Shown here piece by piece: positions 22,143-29,196 of a stretch of 40,034 nt of DNA. The position numbers were made by a program, and so were the translations under genes. Within the stretch, counting starts at the first letter, position 1, and each line of letters starts with the position of its first letter. Under the pieces are notes generated by a model, which saw nothing but the letters and a program-made list of their open reading frames with translations, ran no database searches and was not told where the DNA came from. The DNA is from CAZEFK01 sp964511405 (GTDB taxonomy: Bacteria > Pseudomonadota > Alphaproteobacteria > Elsterales > Elsteraceae), in NCBI GenBank assembly GCA_964511405.1, contig CAZEFK010000040.1:1-40034 (forward strand), read 5' to 3'.

Positions 22143-24055
22143 GGGGCGTCGACGGGCGCCTGGGCCTCGAGCCACGCGGTCAGGGCCTCGATCGCGGTCC
22201 GGTCACCATAGACCTTGTGCCGATTGGCGGCGATCTCGGCGCTGAACCGGGCGCGCGCCGTGGCATCGCGGCCGAGGCGGACGGCCGTTTCGACGTAGGC
22301 GTCGACAGTGGGGCAGACATGGTGGCCAAGGCCCATGGCGGCCAGGATGGCGGCGCTGTGCCGACCGCGCATCAGCGGGCCAGGCGTGGTGACGATGGGC
22401 AGGGCGAACGGGAGCGATTCCAGGGTCGTGTTGCCGCCCGACCAATCCAGGCTGTCCAGGTAGACGTGGCTCATCTGGTTGAGCCCGGCATAGCCGGCAG
22501 CGCCGAGCGGATCGAGCATCACCACGTGGCGCGCCGGGTCGAGCCCGGCGGCCGCGAAGGCGGCTGCCAGCCGGTCGCGCACTTGGCCGGCGATCCAGCG
22601 GTTGGGCTGCCCGAGAAACAGGAATCGCGCGGTCGGCACCGCCTGGGCGATGCGCACCCACACGGGATCATGCTGGGGCAGATATTTCGACAGATTCTGG
22701 CAGCACAGATAGTGGACCGGATCCGGCGGCCCTGGCGGCAGCGCGACCGGCGCCGGCGTCGTCCCGACATCGGCATAGTCGACCGACAGCCCCGGCAGCG
22801 TCACCAGGGCCTCGGTATAGTGCGACTGGCCGTCGGGCGGCTCCATGAGCGCGCTTGAGAGCATCACGTCCATGGTCGGCAGGCCCGAGGTCGTCGGATG
22901 TCCCCAGCTCATCGCCTGGACGGGCGCCAGGCGCAGGCAGGCCAGCCGCAGCACCGTCGGATCCATGCCCAGCTCGGGGAAGATCAGTACATGGGGCGCA
23001 TCGGCCAGGATCGCCTCCGCCATCGCCTCGAAAGGCAGCGGCGCCTGGACGAACCGGCGGCAGGCGGCGCGGACGATCTGCACGGCGGCGTCGACGACGG
23101 TGCCGGCGTGGTAGCCATAGACCTCGACCCGGCTTGGATCGACCGCGGTCATCCAGCCCTGGAACAGCTTCGAGATCGAATGCCGGCGGAAGTAGCCGGA
23201 GACGAAGCCGACGCGGACAGGCTCGCCCGGCCGCCGCGGCGGCAGCCGGCGCGGGCGGCTCCAGTCCGGGTAGCGCTCGGCCATAAGGCCGCTGATGAAG
23301 CGGCCATAGGCCGCCTGCAGGTCGCGATTGGCCGCGCCCTGGTAAGGCAGATGGAACGGCTGGCTGCAGCCGACGGCGTCGGCGGCGGCCGCGCGGGCCG
23401 CCGGGTCGGCGGCGGCGACATGGCGGATCAGGCCGTCGAGCGCCGCGGCGTAGGCGGCGCGGCGCGCCGCCAGGGCCTCGGCCCGGTCGTACACGATCGG
23501 CAGCTCGGCCATGCAGCGGGCAAACCGCGCTTCGATCAGATCGGGATCGATGCCGAGTGCGCGCTCGAAGCTGGCCCGCGCCGCTTCATCCTCGCCGCGG
23601 TCGCGCTGCGCATGCCCGAGGTTGAGCCAGGCCGCAGCCCGCTCCGGCGCGGCGGCGAGGGCGGCTTGGTAGCCGGCCACGGCGTCGTCGAGCCGTCCCG
23701 CCTCGCGGTCGAGATTAGCCAGGTTCATCCGGATATCGGGATCGCTGGGCGCCAGCGCCGCCGCGCGCGCGATGCTCGCCTCCGCCTCGCGGCCGCGGCC
23801 CAGGCGATGCAGGGCCAGGCCACGGTTGGCCAGGACCGGCGGGTGGTCCGGATGCTCGGCCAGCAGCGCGTCATACCCGGCGAGCGCCGCTGCGAAGTCC
23901 CCCGTGGCCAATTGGACATCGGCAAGCCCTTGTCGAGCGTCGACGTGCGCCGGATCGACCTCCAGGACCTTGCGATAGATCAGGGCGGCATCGCCCAGGC
24001 GGGCAGCCGCATGGTGCAGTTGCGCAACGCGCAGCAGGCCTTCCGCTACCGACAT
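22139..24055 (-). CDS. TPR protein with OGT-like GT41 glycosyltransferase domain
   Basis: A 638-residue cytoplasmic protein. Residues about 5-180 form roughly five tetratricopeptide repeats; the rest is a GT41 (O-GlcNAc transferase/SPINDLY-like) catalytic region. Recognisable elements are VRVGFVSGYFRRHS (280-293, H292), the SWGHPTTSGLP turn (383-393), K457 in NLSKYLP where OGT has its UDP-contact lysine, and the GGNTTLESLPFALPIVTTPG donor loop (540-559). ATG 24055 is chosen because the longer open frame extends into the divergent hemA. It leads a coupled run with a cyclase, ubiA and a methyltransferase. The targets are unknown: candidates are Ser/Thr of cytoplasmic proteins or flagellin-type substrates. 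Confidence 0.85.
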   Translation of the reverse strand: MSVAEGLLRVAQLHHAAARLGDAALIYRKVLEVDPAHVDARQGLADVQLATGDFAAALAGYDALLAEHPDHPPVLANRGLALHRLGRGREAEASIARAAALAPSDPDIRMNLANLDREAGRLDDAVAGYQAALAAAPERAAAWLNLGHAQRDRGEDEAARASFERALGIDPDLIEARFARCMAELPIVYDRAEALAARRAAYAAALDGLIRHVAAADPAARAAAADAVGCSQPFHLPYQGAANRDLQAAYGRFISGLMAERYPDWSRPRRLPPRRPGEPVRVGFVSGYFRRHSISKLFQGWMTAVDPSRVEVYGYHAGTVVDAAVQIVRAACRRFVQAPLPFEAMAEAILADAPHVLIFPELGMDPTVLRLACLRLAPVQAMSWGHPTTSGLPTMDVMLSSALMEPPDGQSHYTEALVTLPGLSVDYADVGTTPAPVALPPGPPDPVHYLCCQNLSKYLPQHDPVWVRIAQAVPTARFLFLGQPNRWIAGQVRDRLAAAFAAAGLDPARHVVMLDPLGAAGYAGLNQMSHVYLDSLDWSGGNTTLESLPFALPIVTTPGPLMRGRHSAAILAAMGLGHHVCPTVDAYVETAVRLGRDATARARFSAEIAANRHKVYGDRTAIEALTAWLEAQAPVDAP

Positions 24056-24130
24056 GCCGCGCGCGACCGAAAAGCGCTTGGAAAGCCGCCCCGACCGGTT
24101 TTTTCTAGCAGCACACGGGCGAGGTGGGCG

Positions 24131-25375
24131 ATGCAGCAGGACATGGTCATAGGGGCAGGCTTCTACCAGGATTTCTTCGAGTCGTCGCTGGCCCGGCTGC
24201 GCGGCGAAGCGGCCTACCGCACCTTCGTCGAGGTCGAGCGCGACGCCGGCCGCTTCCCCCACGCCGTATGGCATTCACCGGACGGGCCGCGCGACATCGT
24301 CATCTGGTGCTCCAACGACTATCTGGGCATGGGCCAGCACCCCGATGTGCGCGCCGCCATGGTCGAGGCGATCGGGCGGGTCGGCTGCGGCGCCGGCGGC
24401 ACCCGCAATATCTCCGGCAACACCCACGAACATGTGAAGCTGGAGCGCACCCTGGCCGAGCTGCATCGCCGCGAGGCGGCGCTGGTCTTCACCTCGGGCT
24501 ACGTCGCCAACGAGACCACGCTCGGCACGCTGGCTTCGCGGCTGCCGGGCTGCATCGTGTTCTCGGACGAGAAGAACCACGCCTCGATGATCCACGGTAT
24601 CCGCAACAGCCGGGCCGACAAGGTGATCTTCCGCCACAACGACCTGGACGACCTGGCGGCCAAGCTGGCCGCCGCGGCCCCCGGCCGGCCGAAGCTGGTG
24701 GCGTTCGAGAGCGTCTATTCCATGGACGGCGACATCGGCGATATCGCCGGCATCTGCGATGTCGCCGACCGCTACGGCGCCATCACCTATCTGGACGAGG
24801 TGCACGCGGTCGGCCTCTATGGCGAGCGCGGCGCCGGCGTCGCCGAGGAGCTGGGCGTGGCCCATCGGCCGACCGTGATCCAGGGCACGCTGGGCAAGGC
24901 CTTCGGCCTGGCCGGCGGCTATATCGCCGCCAGCGCGGCGCTGGTCGACTTCGTGCGCAGCTTCGCGCCCGGCTTCATCTTCACGACCTCGATCCCGCCG
25001 GCGGTGGCGGCCGGCGCCGAGGCCAGCGTCCGCCACTTGATGACGTCGGGCGCCGAGCGCGCGCGGCACCGCGCCCGGGTCGCCGCAGTCAAGGCCAAAC
25101 TGGCCGCGGTCGGCATCCCGGTGCTGGCCAATCCCAGCCACATCGTGCCGGTGATGGTCGGCAACGCCGAATGCGCCCGCCAAGCCAGCCTGCATCTGCT
25201 GGACCGCCACGGCATCTACGTCCAGGCGATCAACCACCCGACCGTGGCGCGCGGAACCGAGCGGCTGCGCATCACGCCCACGCCGTTCCATGACGAAGCC
25301 TTGATCGACCGGCTGGTCGACGCGCTGTCGGACGTGTGGGCGCACGCCCACTTGGCGCGCACGCCGATCGACTGA
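24131..25375 (+). CDS. hemA: 5-aminolevulinate synthase (C4 pathway)
   Basis: A 414-residue PLP enzyme of the alpha-oxoamine synthase family that condenses glycine and succinyl-CoA to 5-aminolevulinate, the first step of tetrapyrrole synthesis in alphaproteobacteria. Visible motifs are CSNDYLGMG (60-68), the GGTRNISG glycine loop (89-96), DEVHAVGLYG (222-231, D222 pairing with the PLP ring) and TLGKAFG with the Schiff-base lysine K256. The C-terminal NHPTVARGTERLRITPTPFH segment distinguishes ALAS from KBL and BioF. A GAGGTG five bases before the ATG fixes the start; a much longer upstream frame is antisense to the divergent gene. It stands alone between divergent and convergent neighbours. 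Confidence 0.96.
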   Translation: MQQDMVIGAGFYQDFFESSLARLRGEAAYRTFVEVERDAGRFPHAVWHSPDGPRDIVIWCSNDYLGMGQHPDVRAAMVEAIGRVGCGAGGTRNISGNTHEHVKLERTLAELHRREAALVFTSGYVANETTLGTLASRLPGCIVFSDEKNHASMIHGIRNSRADKVIFRHNDLDDLAAKLAAAAPGRPKLVAFESVYSMDGDIGDIAGICDVADRYGAITYLDEVHAVGLYGERGAGVAEELGVAHRPTVIQGTLGKAFGLAGGYIAASAALVDFVRSFAPGFIFTTSIPPAVAAGAEASVRHLMTSGAERARHRARVAAVKAKLAAVGIPVLANPSHIVPVMVGNAECARQASLHLLDRHGIYVQAINHPTVARGTERLRITPTPFHDEALIDRLVDALSDVWAHAHLARTPID

Positions 25376-25382
25376 GCGGCCC

Positions 25383-25925
25383 TCAGATCCGTTCGGACAG
25401 CCAGATCGCCAGGCGCGAGGCCCCCTTCACCGCCGCGGCCAGCACCGGATAGCCGGGCAGGTCGCGGCCGCCGGCCTCGACGGCCTGGTCGCGATGATGG
25501 ACCTCGTCCTGCCGGAATTCCTCCAGCCGCGCGCTCAGCGCCGGCTCGTCCTGGGACAGGGCCTCGGCCTGACGCCGGTAATGGCCGTCGATCACTTCCT
25601 CGACCGCGATCGTGCAGGCCATGGCGCCGCGCTCGCCGAGCAGCGCGCTGGCCGCGCCCAGGGCGAAGCCGGCGGCATGCCACAGCGGCATCAGCGCCGT
25701 CGGCCTGACGCGGCGGCGCACCACCAGCTCCTCCAATGCCGCCAGATGGCGCTGCTCCTGGTCGGCCATGGCCCGGATCGCCTGACGGCCCGGGCTGCGG
25801 CGGCGCAGCACCGCCAGCTGCCCGGCATAGATGCGGGCGGCGCCATATTCGCCGGCATGGTCGACGCGCAGGACCCGCTCGACCTGGGCCCGCGGCTCGA
25901 GGTCGCCGGGCAGCCGGCCGCTCAT
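25383..25925 (-). CDS. coq7: Demethoxyubiquinone hydroxylase Coq7
   Basis: A 180-residue di-iron monooxygenase that hydroxylates C6 of demethoxyubiquinone, a late step of ubiquinone synthesis. Metal ligands appear in the expected order: E26 in DHAGEYGA, E57 and H60 in DQEQRH, E109 in AVEEVIDGHY, E141 and H144 in DEVHHRD. The protein is the single-domain length typical of alphaproteobacterial Coq7. The ATG overlaps the dsbB stop (ATGA), so the two are coupled. It converges on hemA with seven bases between the stops. Confidence 0.94.
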   Translation of the reverse strand: MSGRLPGDLEPRAQVERVLRVDHAGEYGAARIYAGQLAVLRRRSPGRQAIRAMADQEQRHLAALEELVVRRRVRPTALMPLWHAAGFALGAASALLGERGAMACTIAVEEVIDGHYRRQAEALSQDEPALSARLEEFRQDEVHHRDQAVEAGGRDLPGYPVLAAAVKGASRLAIWLSERI

Positions 25926-26425
25926 CGGCCGAACCGGCTGCGCGCCGCGACCAGCGTCGCGACCGCCAGCGCCAGCGAAAACGCGAAGTTGAAGCCGGCC
26001 ATGGTGATGCCCGCCAGCGCCCATTGCGGCTGATCGCAGCGCACCACCGGGGTCGCCGCCAGCTGCTGGCGCAGCGCTTCCAGGCTGTTGGGCGTGACCA
26101 CGCCGCCGCCGCAGGCCGTCGGCGCGTCCCACCAGCTCTGCTCGACCCCGACATGGTAGCCGGCGATGCCGGCGCCGACCAGGAACGCCAGGCCGGCCAG
26201 CCCGACCAGGAGCCGCCGCGGACGGCCGCCGATGGCCACGCCGACCGCTCCCAGCAGAATGGCGATGACATAGGGCCAGCGCTGGGCCAGGCACAGCTCG
26301 CAAGGCCGCAGCCCACCCCAGAACTGGGCCAGCAGCGCGACCGCCAGGGTCGCGGCGCTGACCAGGAGGATCGCCGCGGGCGCCACCGGCGACAGCGGCG
26401 GCATCGAATGCGCCGAGGATCTCAT
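25922..26425 (-). CDS. dsbB: Disulfide bond formation protein B
   Basis: A 167-residue inner-membrane quinone reductase of the DsbB family that re-oxidises DsbA and passes electrons to ubiquinone. It has four hydrophobic helices. The first periplasmic loop carries the CELC pair (C42, C45) and the second loop the C105/C130 pair. ATG 26425 is preferred; a TTG one codon upstream is an alternative. Coupling to coq7 (ATGA overlap) ties a quinone-using enzyme to a quinone-making one. The opposite side is occupied by the tRNA-Leu promoter. Confidence 0.92.
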   Translation of the reverse strand: MRSSAHSMPPLSPVAPAAILLVSAATLAVALLAQFWGGLRPCELCLAQRWPYVIAILLGAVGVAIGGRPRRLLVGLAGLAFLVGAGIAGYHVGVEQSWWDAPTACGGGVVTPNSLEALRQQLAATPVVRCDQPQWALAGITMAGFNFAFSLALAVATLVAARSRFGR

Positions 26426-26494
26426 CAAGTCTGTCCTATAGCGCTGCTTTCGGGGCCGTGCCAGGGCTTGCCGACCAGGACCCCGTGCGACGGG

Positions 26495-26522
26495 TTGACC
26501 GCAGCCGGGCGGTCGCTATCCT
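26495..26522 (+). promoter_or_regulatory. Predicted promoter of tRNA-Leu
   Basis: TTGACC (26495-26500), a 16-base spacer, then TATCCT (26517-26522), ending 16 bases before the mature tRNA 5' end. This placement would give a very short leader. Confidence 0.55.
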
Positions 26523-26538
26523 GCGCACGCGATCCCGG

Positions 26539-26623
26539 GCGAGAGTGGCGGAATCGGTAGACGCACTCGACTCAAAATCGAGCGCCGCAAGGCTTGGGGG
26601 TTCGAGTCCCCCCTCTCGCACCA
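26539..26623 (+). tRNA. tRNA-Leu (anticodon CAA)
   Basis: An 85-base tRNA with an encoded CCA end. The acceptor stem GCGAGAG pairs with CTCTCGC. The anticodon stem CTCGA/TCGAG holds a seven-base loop CTCAAAA with anticodon CAA, reading UUG leucine codons. A class II long variable arm (GCGCCGCAAGGCTT region) and a T-arm with GGGGG/CCCCC stem and TTCGAGT loop complete it. All stems are intact. It sits between dsbB and a toxin-antitoxin pair. I see no second copy of its 3' end that would mark an integrated element. Confidence 0.97.
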
Positions 26624-26648
26624 GTCCAATTCGATCGTCGCCTATCGC

Positions 26649-26978
26649 TCATGCGATGGCGCCGAGGCCATTCTTGGCGACCAGGGTCAGGAGTTTGAGC
26701 GAGGCGCCCTGCGGGTGCTTCTCCCCGCGCTCCCATTGGCTGATCAGGCCGGTGGTCACGTTGAGATAGCGGGCGAACACGGCCTGACTGGCGCCCTCGC
26801 GCATTCGCAGGGCCTTGATCTCCTCGGGCTTCAGGGGATGCACGGGTGTCAGGCACAGCTCATCGAACGCACGCATGGTCCGCTTGTCCATCACGCCGGC
26901 GCCATGAAGGTCCTCGGCGGTTTCGTGTACTGCGGCCAGCATGGCGGTGCGGTACTGTTTCTTGTTTCTGTCACTCAT
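26649..26978 (-). CDS. HigA-type helix-turn-helix antitoxin
   Basis: A 109-residue XRE-type DNA-binding protein. An N-terminal extension (1-50) precedes a helix-turn-helix at about 52-104 with the typical EEIKALRMREGASQAVFARYL and VSQWERG-like (ISQWERGEKHPQG) elements. It starts eight bases inside the end of the upstream toxin gene, the toxin-first order of higBA modules. It should neutralise the toxin and, with it, repress the shared promoter, where an inverted repeat overlaps the -10 region (27388-27406). Confidence 0.87.
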   Translation of the reverse strand: MSDRNKKQYRTAMLAAVHETAEDLHGAGVMDKRTMRAFDELCLTPVHPLKPEEIKALRMREGASQAVFARYLNVTTGLISQWERGEKHPQGASLKLLTLVAKNGLGAIA

Positions 26979-27345
26979 CGCATGTCACCTCGCTCAGAGC
27001 GCCCGCGGCCAACGCCGTTTCAATCGCCTTGCCGTCGTACCCGAGCATCTCTGTGGCAAGCATCCGCATAGCAGCCAACTCGTCATCGTCGATGTTGTCC
27101 CGCTCGTTCTTGGCAAAGCCGTATACGAAGAACGCTCGATCGCCAGTCTTGAACAGGATCACCACCCGAAAGCCGCCCGATTTACCCTGGCCGCGTCGGG
27201 CGATCCGTTGCTTGATCACCCCGCCGCCGAGGTCGGCGTCGACCAAGCCGCGCTCCGCTGCATCAATGGCCTGGCACAGTGCCTCGTCGTCGAGGTCCGC
27301 CTTGCGGGCAAAGCGCGAGAAAGCCTTATTTTTGAATATCCTCAC
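26971..27345 (-). CDS. RelE/HigB-family toxin of a type II toxin-antitoxin pair
   Basis: A 124-residue RelE-superfamily toxin (PF06296-like). The segment with ERGLVDADLGGGVIKQRIARRGQGKSGGFRVV (about 31-62) and the following FFVYGFAKNERDNI (73-86) are characteristic of this HigB branch, ribosome-associated mRNA endonucleases. GTG is the start, preceded by a GAGGG. The 5' end and its promoter region are clearly richer in A and T than neighbouring genes, a sign of acquisition by transfer. It overlaps the antitoxin by eight bases. Confidence 0.85.
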   Translation of the reverse strand: MRIFKNKAFSRFARKADLDDEALCQAIDAAERGLVDADLGGGVIKQRIARRGQGKSGGFRVVILFKTGDRAFFVYGFAKNERDNIDDDELAAMRMLATEMLGYDGKAIETALAAGALSEVTCDE

Positions 27346-27385
27346 CGGCCCTCGTCACGCGTCCCCCAGCTCTTTTAGCCCGCTA

Positions 27386-27414
27386 AATATAGCACAGAGT
27401 ACTATAATTTGCAA
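27386..27414 (-). promoter_or_regulatory. Promoter and operator of the toxin-antitoxin operon
   Basis: Minus strand: -35 TTGCAA (27409-27414), 17-base spacer, -10 TATATT (27386-27391). An imperfect dyad TATAGCA-N5-TACTATA (27388-27406) overlaps the -10 and spacer, a natural binding site for the antitoxin or toxin-antitoxin complex. From here to the Nudix start (27581) I see no gene. Confidence 0.6.
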
Positions 27415-27580
27415 AGATCATGTGGGAGCCCGGTAGCACGCCGCAGGGCGCATCATCCGGCCGCTGCGGTCTACCGAGGAACCCTATCGGGGGATCGACG
27501 TCCTGATATGTCGGGCGCGGCGATCGCCATAGTCCAATCGCCCGCTGGATCGTCACTCGTTTCGGGTGTATTACGGAATT

Positions 27581-28084
27581 ATGACACGCCTCCCGGGCGT
27601 CCGACTCCAGTCGGCCGCCCTGCCTTATCGGACCGATCCTGACGGACGCGTGCGCGTGCTGCTGGTGTCGAGCGCCCATGCCAAGAAATGGACCATCCCC
27701 AAGGGTGCGGCGGAACCGGCGCTGTCGCTCGCCGAGAACGCCGCCAAGGAGGCCTTCGAGGAAGCCGGCGTGATCGGCGACGTCGCGGCCAAGTCGGCCG
27801 GCATGTACCGCGCGATCAAGCGAACCGGCATGGGCGAGGCGGTCATCGAGGTCTGGGTGTTTCCGCTGCGGGTGCGGGACTGTCTGGACGAGTGGCCCGA
27901 GCAGCGGATGCGCCGGCTGAAATGGGCGCCCTGCGCCGAGGCGGCACGCCTGCTGCGCGAACCGTTCCTTCGCAAGCTCTGCCTGGATTTGGCCGATCCG
28001 GCTGTGGATAAGTCTATATCTGTGGCCGAATCGGGCGCAGACCGGCACAAAAAAGGCCATAAACGAGCCAAATCGGCGGTATGA
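27581..28084 (+). CDS. Nudix hydrolase
   Basis: A 167-residue Nudix-fold pyrophosphohydrolase. The strand ending KKWTIPKG and the following Nudix box region (GAAEPALSLAENAAKEAFEEAGVIG) give the catalytic helix. The metal-binding KEAFEEAG core is intact, although the first box glutamate is replaced by Leu, as in diphosphoinositol-polyphosphate-hydrolase-like members whose box also departs from the strict consensus. The substrate is not predictable (nucleoside polyphosphates or inositol-like pyrophosphates). ATG 27581 is used; a GTG five codons upstream is the alternative. The lysine/arginine-rich C-terminal tail (last 20 residues) is unusual. It converges on the DUF2000 gene. Confidence 0.85.
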   Translation: MTRLPGVRLQSAALPYRTDPDGRVRVLLVSSAHAKKWTIPKGAAEPALSLAENAAKEAFEEAGVIGDVAAKSAGMYRAIKRTGMGEAVIEVWVFPLRVRDCLDEWPEQRMRRLKWAPCAEAARLLREPFLRKLCLDLADPAVDKSISVAESGADRHKKGHKRAKSAV

Positions 28085-28127
28085 CGGCCGCTTGGGACCA
28101 ATTCGGCGTCAAAATCCCACTCTTCTA

Positions 28128-28547
28128 TCACAGCAGCTTGAGCGCACCGGTCAGCGAGCGCACCCAGCGTGCCGGCCCGGCCAGGCCGAAGCCGTCGATC
28201 GCCTCGTCGGCCAGGTCGCGCGCCGGCAGCGCCGCCTGATAGTCGGCGAAGCGGTGGATCGACCGCGCGAAGGCCGGGAACGGCACGACCACGCCGCCGT
28301 CGGGCGGCGGCAGCGCCCGCAGCAGGACGGCGCGGACCTCGGGCGCCGCCGCCTGCAGCACCGGGACCGGGCGGTCGGCCGTGCCGGCCGCGGCGCGGCC
28401 GCGGCCATCGGCGACGGCATCCCCGCCCAAACCGGGCGCCGCCACGCCCAGCCCGACCGCGATCACGGCCACCGTGTTGGCCAGCAGCCCCGGCGCCAGC
28501 GCCGGATCGACGATGATCGCCACCCGCCAGTCGTCCTTGCCGTTCAT
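28128..28547 (-). CDS. DUF2000 family protein
   Basis: A 139-residue small protein. The N-terminal strand RVAIIVDPALAPGLLANTVAVIAVGLG, with its Ala-Asn dipeptide, and the central PVPVLQAAAPEVRAVLLRAL segment match the DUF2000 family (peptidyl-tRNA hydrolase-like fold, function unknown). A strong GGGAGGG precedes the ATG. DUF2000 genes are commonly divergent from Lrp/AsnC regulators, exactly as here, suggesting that the regulator controls it. No signal peptide or membrane segment. Confidence 0.8.
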   Translation of the reverse strand: MNGKDDWRVAIIVDPALAPGLLANTVAVIAVGLGVAAPGLGGDAVADGRGRAAAGTADRPVPVLQAAAPEVRAVLLRALPPPDGGVVVPFPAFARSIHRFADYQAALPARDLADEAIDGFGLAGPARWVRSLTGALKLL

Positions 28548-28635
28548 GACCGCCCTCCCCTATGCGAACCGCCCCGATGCTAGGGCGCCGCCCGTGGCAA
28601 AGGTGGCCATTCCGCTGGCCTGAAAGGGCTCTTGT

Positions 28636-28650
28636 CGGTAGCTTCTACCG
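28636..28650. promoter_or_regulatory. Palindrome CGGTAG-N3-CTACCG in DUF2000/Lrp divergent region
   Basis: A perfect 15-bp dyad between the two divergent genes, 18 bases before the Lrp-like ATG. The inner TAG...CTA pattern and 15-bp length resemble Lrp/AsnC-family operators (YAG...CTR), so it is a good candidate autoregulatory site. Confidence 0.55.
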
Positions 28651-28667
28651 TCAAGCCCCGTGACCGG

Positions 28668-29147
28668 ATGGAAATTATGCCCGAGGTGTCGTTGGACGCG
28701 GCAGACCTGCGCATCCTTCGCCTGCTTCAGGCCGACGGCCGGCTGACCAACCAGGAGCTGGCCGAGCGGGCCGGTCTGTCGACCTCGGCCTGCTGGCGGC
28801 GAGTCAAGCGGCTGGAGGACGAGGGCGTGATCCGGGGCTACCGCGCCGACCTCGACCGCCGCAAGGTCGGCGTCGGCGTCATGGCCTTCATCCGTATCCA
28901 GATCGACGATCACGGCGAGGCCGAGGCCCAGCGCTTCGTCGCCGCGGTCGGGCGGCTTGACGCGGTGGTCGCCTGTTGGGCGGTGACCGGCGAGGCCGAT
29001 TTCCTGCTACAGGTGGCCGCGCCCGATCTCGACGCCTTCGGCGAGTTCGTCATGACCGTGATCGGCCGGCTGCCCGGCATCAAGGCGATGCATTCGTCGC
29101 TGGCCTTGAAGGAGATCAAGGCGCCGACCGCCCTGCCGCTCGGATGA
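28668..29147 (+). CDS. Lrp/AsnC-family transcriptional regulator
   Basis: A 159-residue regulator with an N-terminal winged helix-turn-helix (LRILRLLQADGRLTNQELAERAGLSTSACWRRVKRLEDEGVIRGY, about 14-58) and a C-terminal RAM ligand/oligomerisation domain (about 72-150) ending in a SSLALKEIK strand. The likely ligand is an amino acid, as for the family. The start could also be ATG 28677, three codons in; neither has a strong ribosome-binding site. It is divergent from DUF2000 with a 15-bp palindrome between. LigD follows 49 bases downstream on the same strand. Confidence 0.92.
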   Translation: MEIMPEVSLDAADLRILRLLQADGRLTNQELAERAGLSTSACWRRVKRLEDEGVIRGYRADLDRRKVGVGVMAFIRIQIDDHGEAEAQRFVAAVGRLDAVVACWAVTGEADFLLQVAAPDLDAFGEFVMTVIGRLPGIKAMHSSLALKEIKAPTALPLG

Positions 29148-29196
29148 TCGGCGGAACCGCCGGCGCGCCTTCACAGTTTCCCGGACAGGATTGTCC

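Noticed and set aside
22898..24130. Long in-frame extension upstream of hemA (825 codons in total)
   Set aside because: The extension is antisense to the TPR/GT41 gene. HemA has a normal length and a good ribosome-binding site at ATG 24131.
25371..25387. Short CTGAG/CTCAG dyad over the convergent hemA and coq7 stops
   Set aside because: Only five-base arms and largely a consequence of two facing TGA codons. Too weak to call a terminator.
26539..27420. Possible integrated element using tRNA-Leu as attachment site
   Set aside because: No integrase gene and no second copy of the tRNA 3' end found in the window. Only the toxin-antitoxin pair looks acquired.
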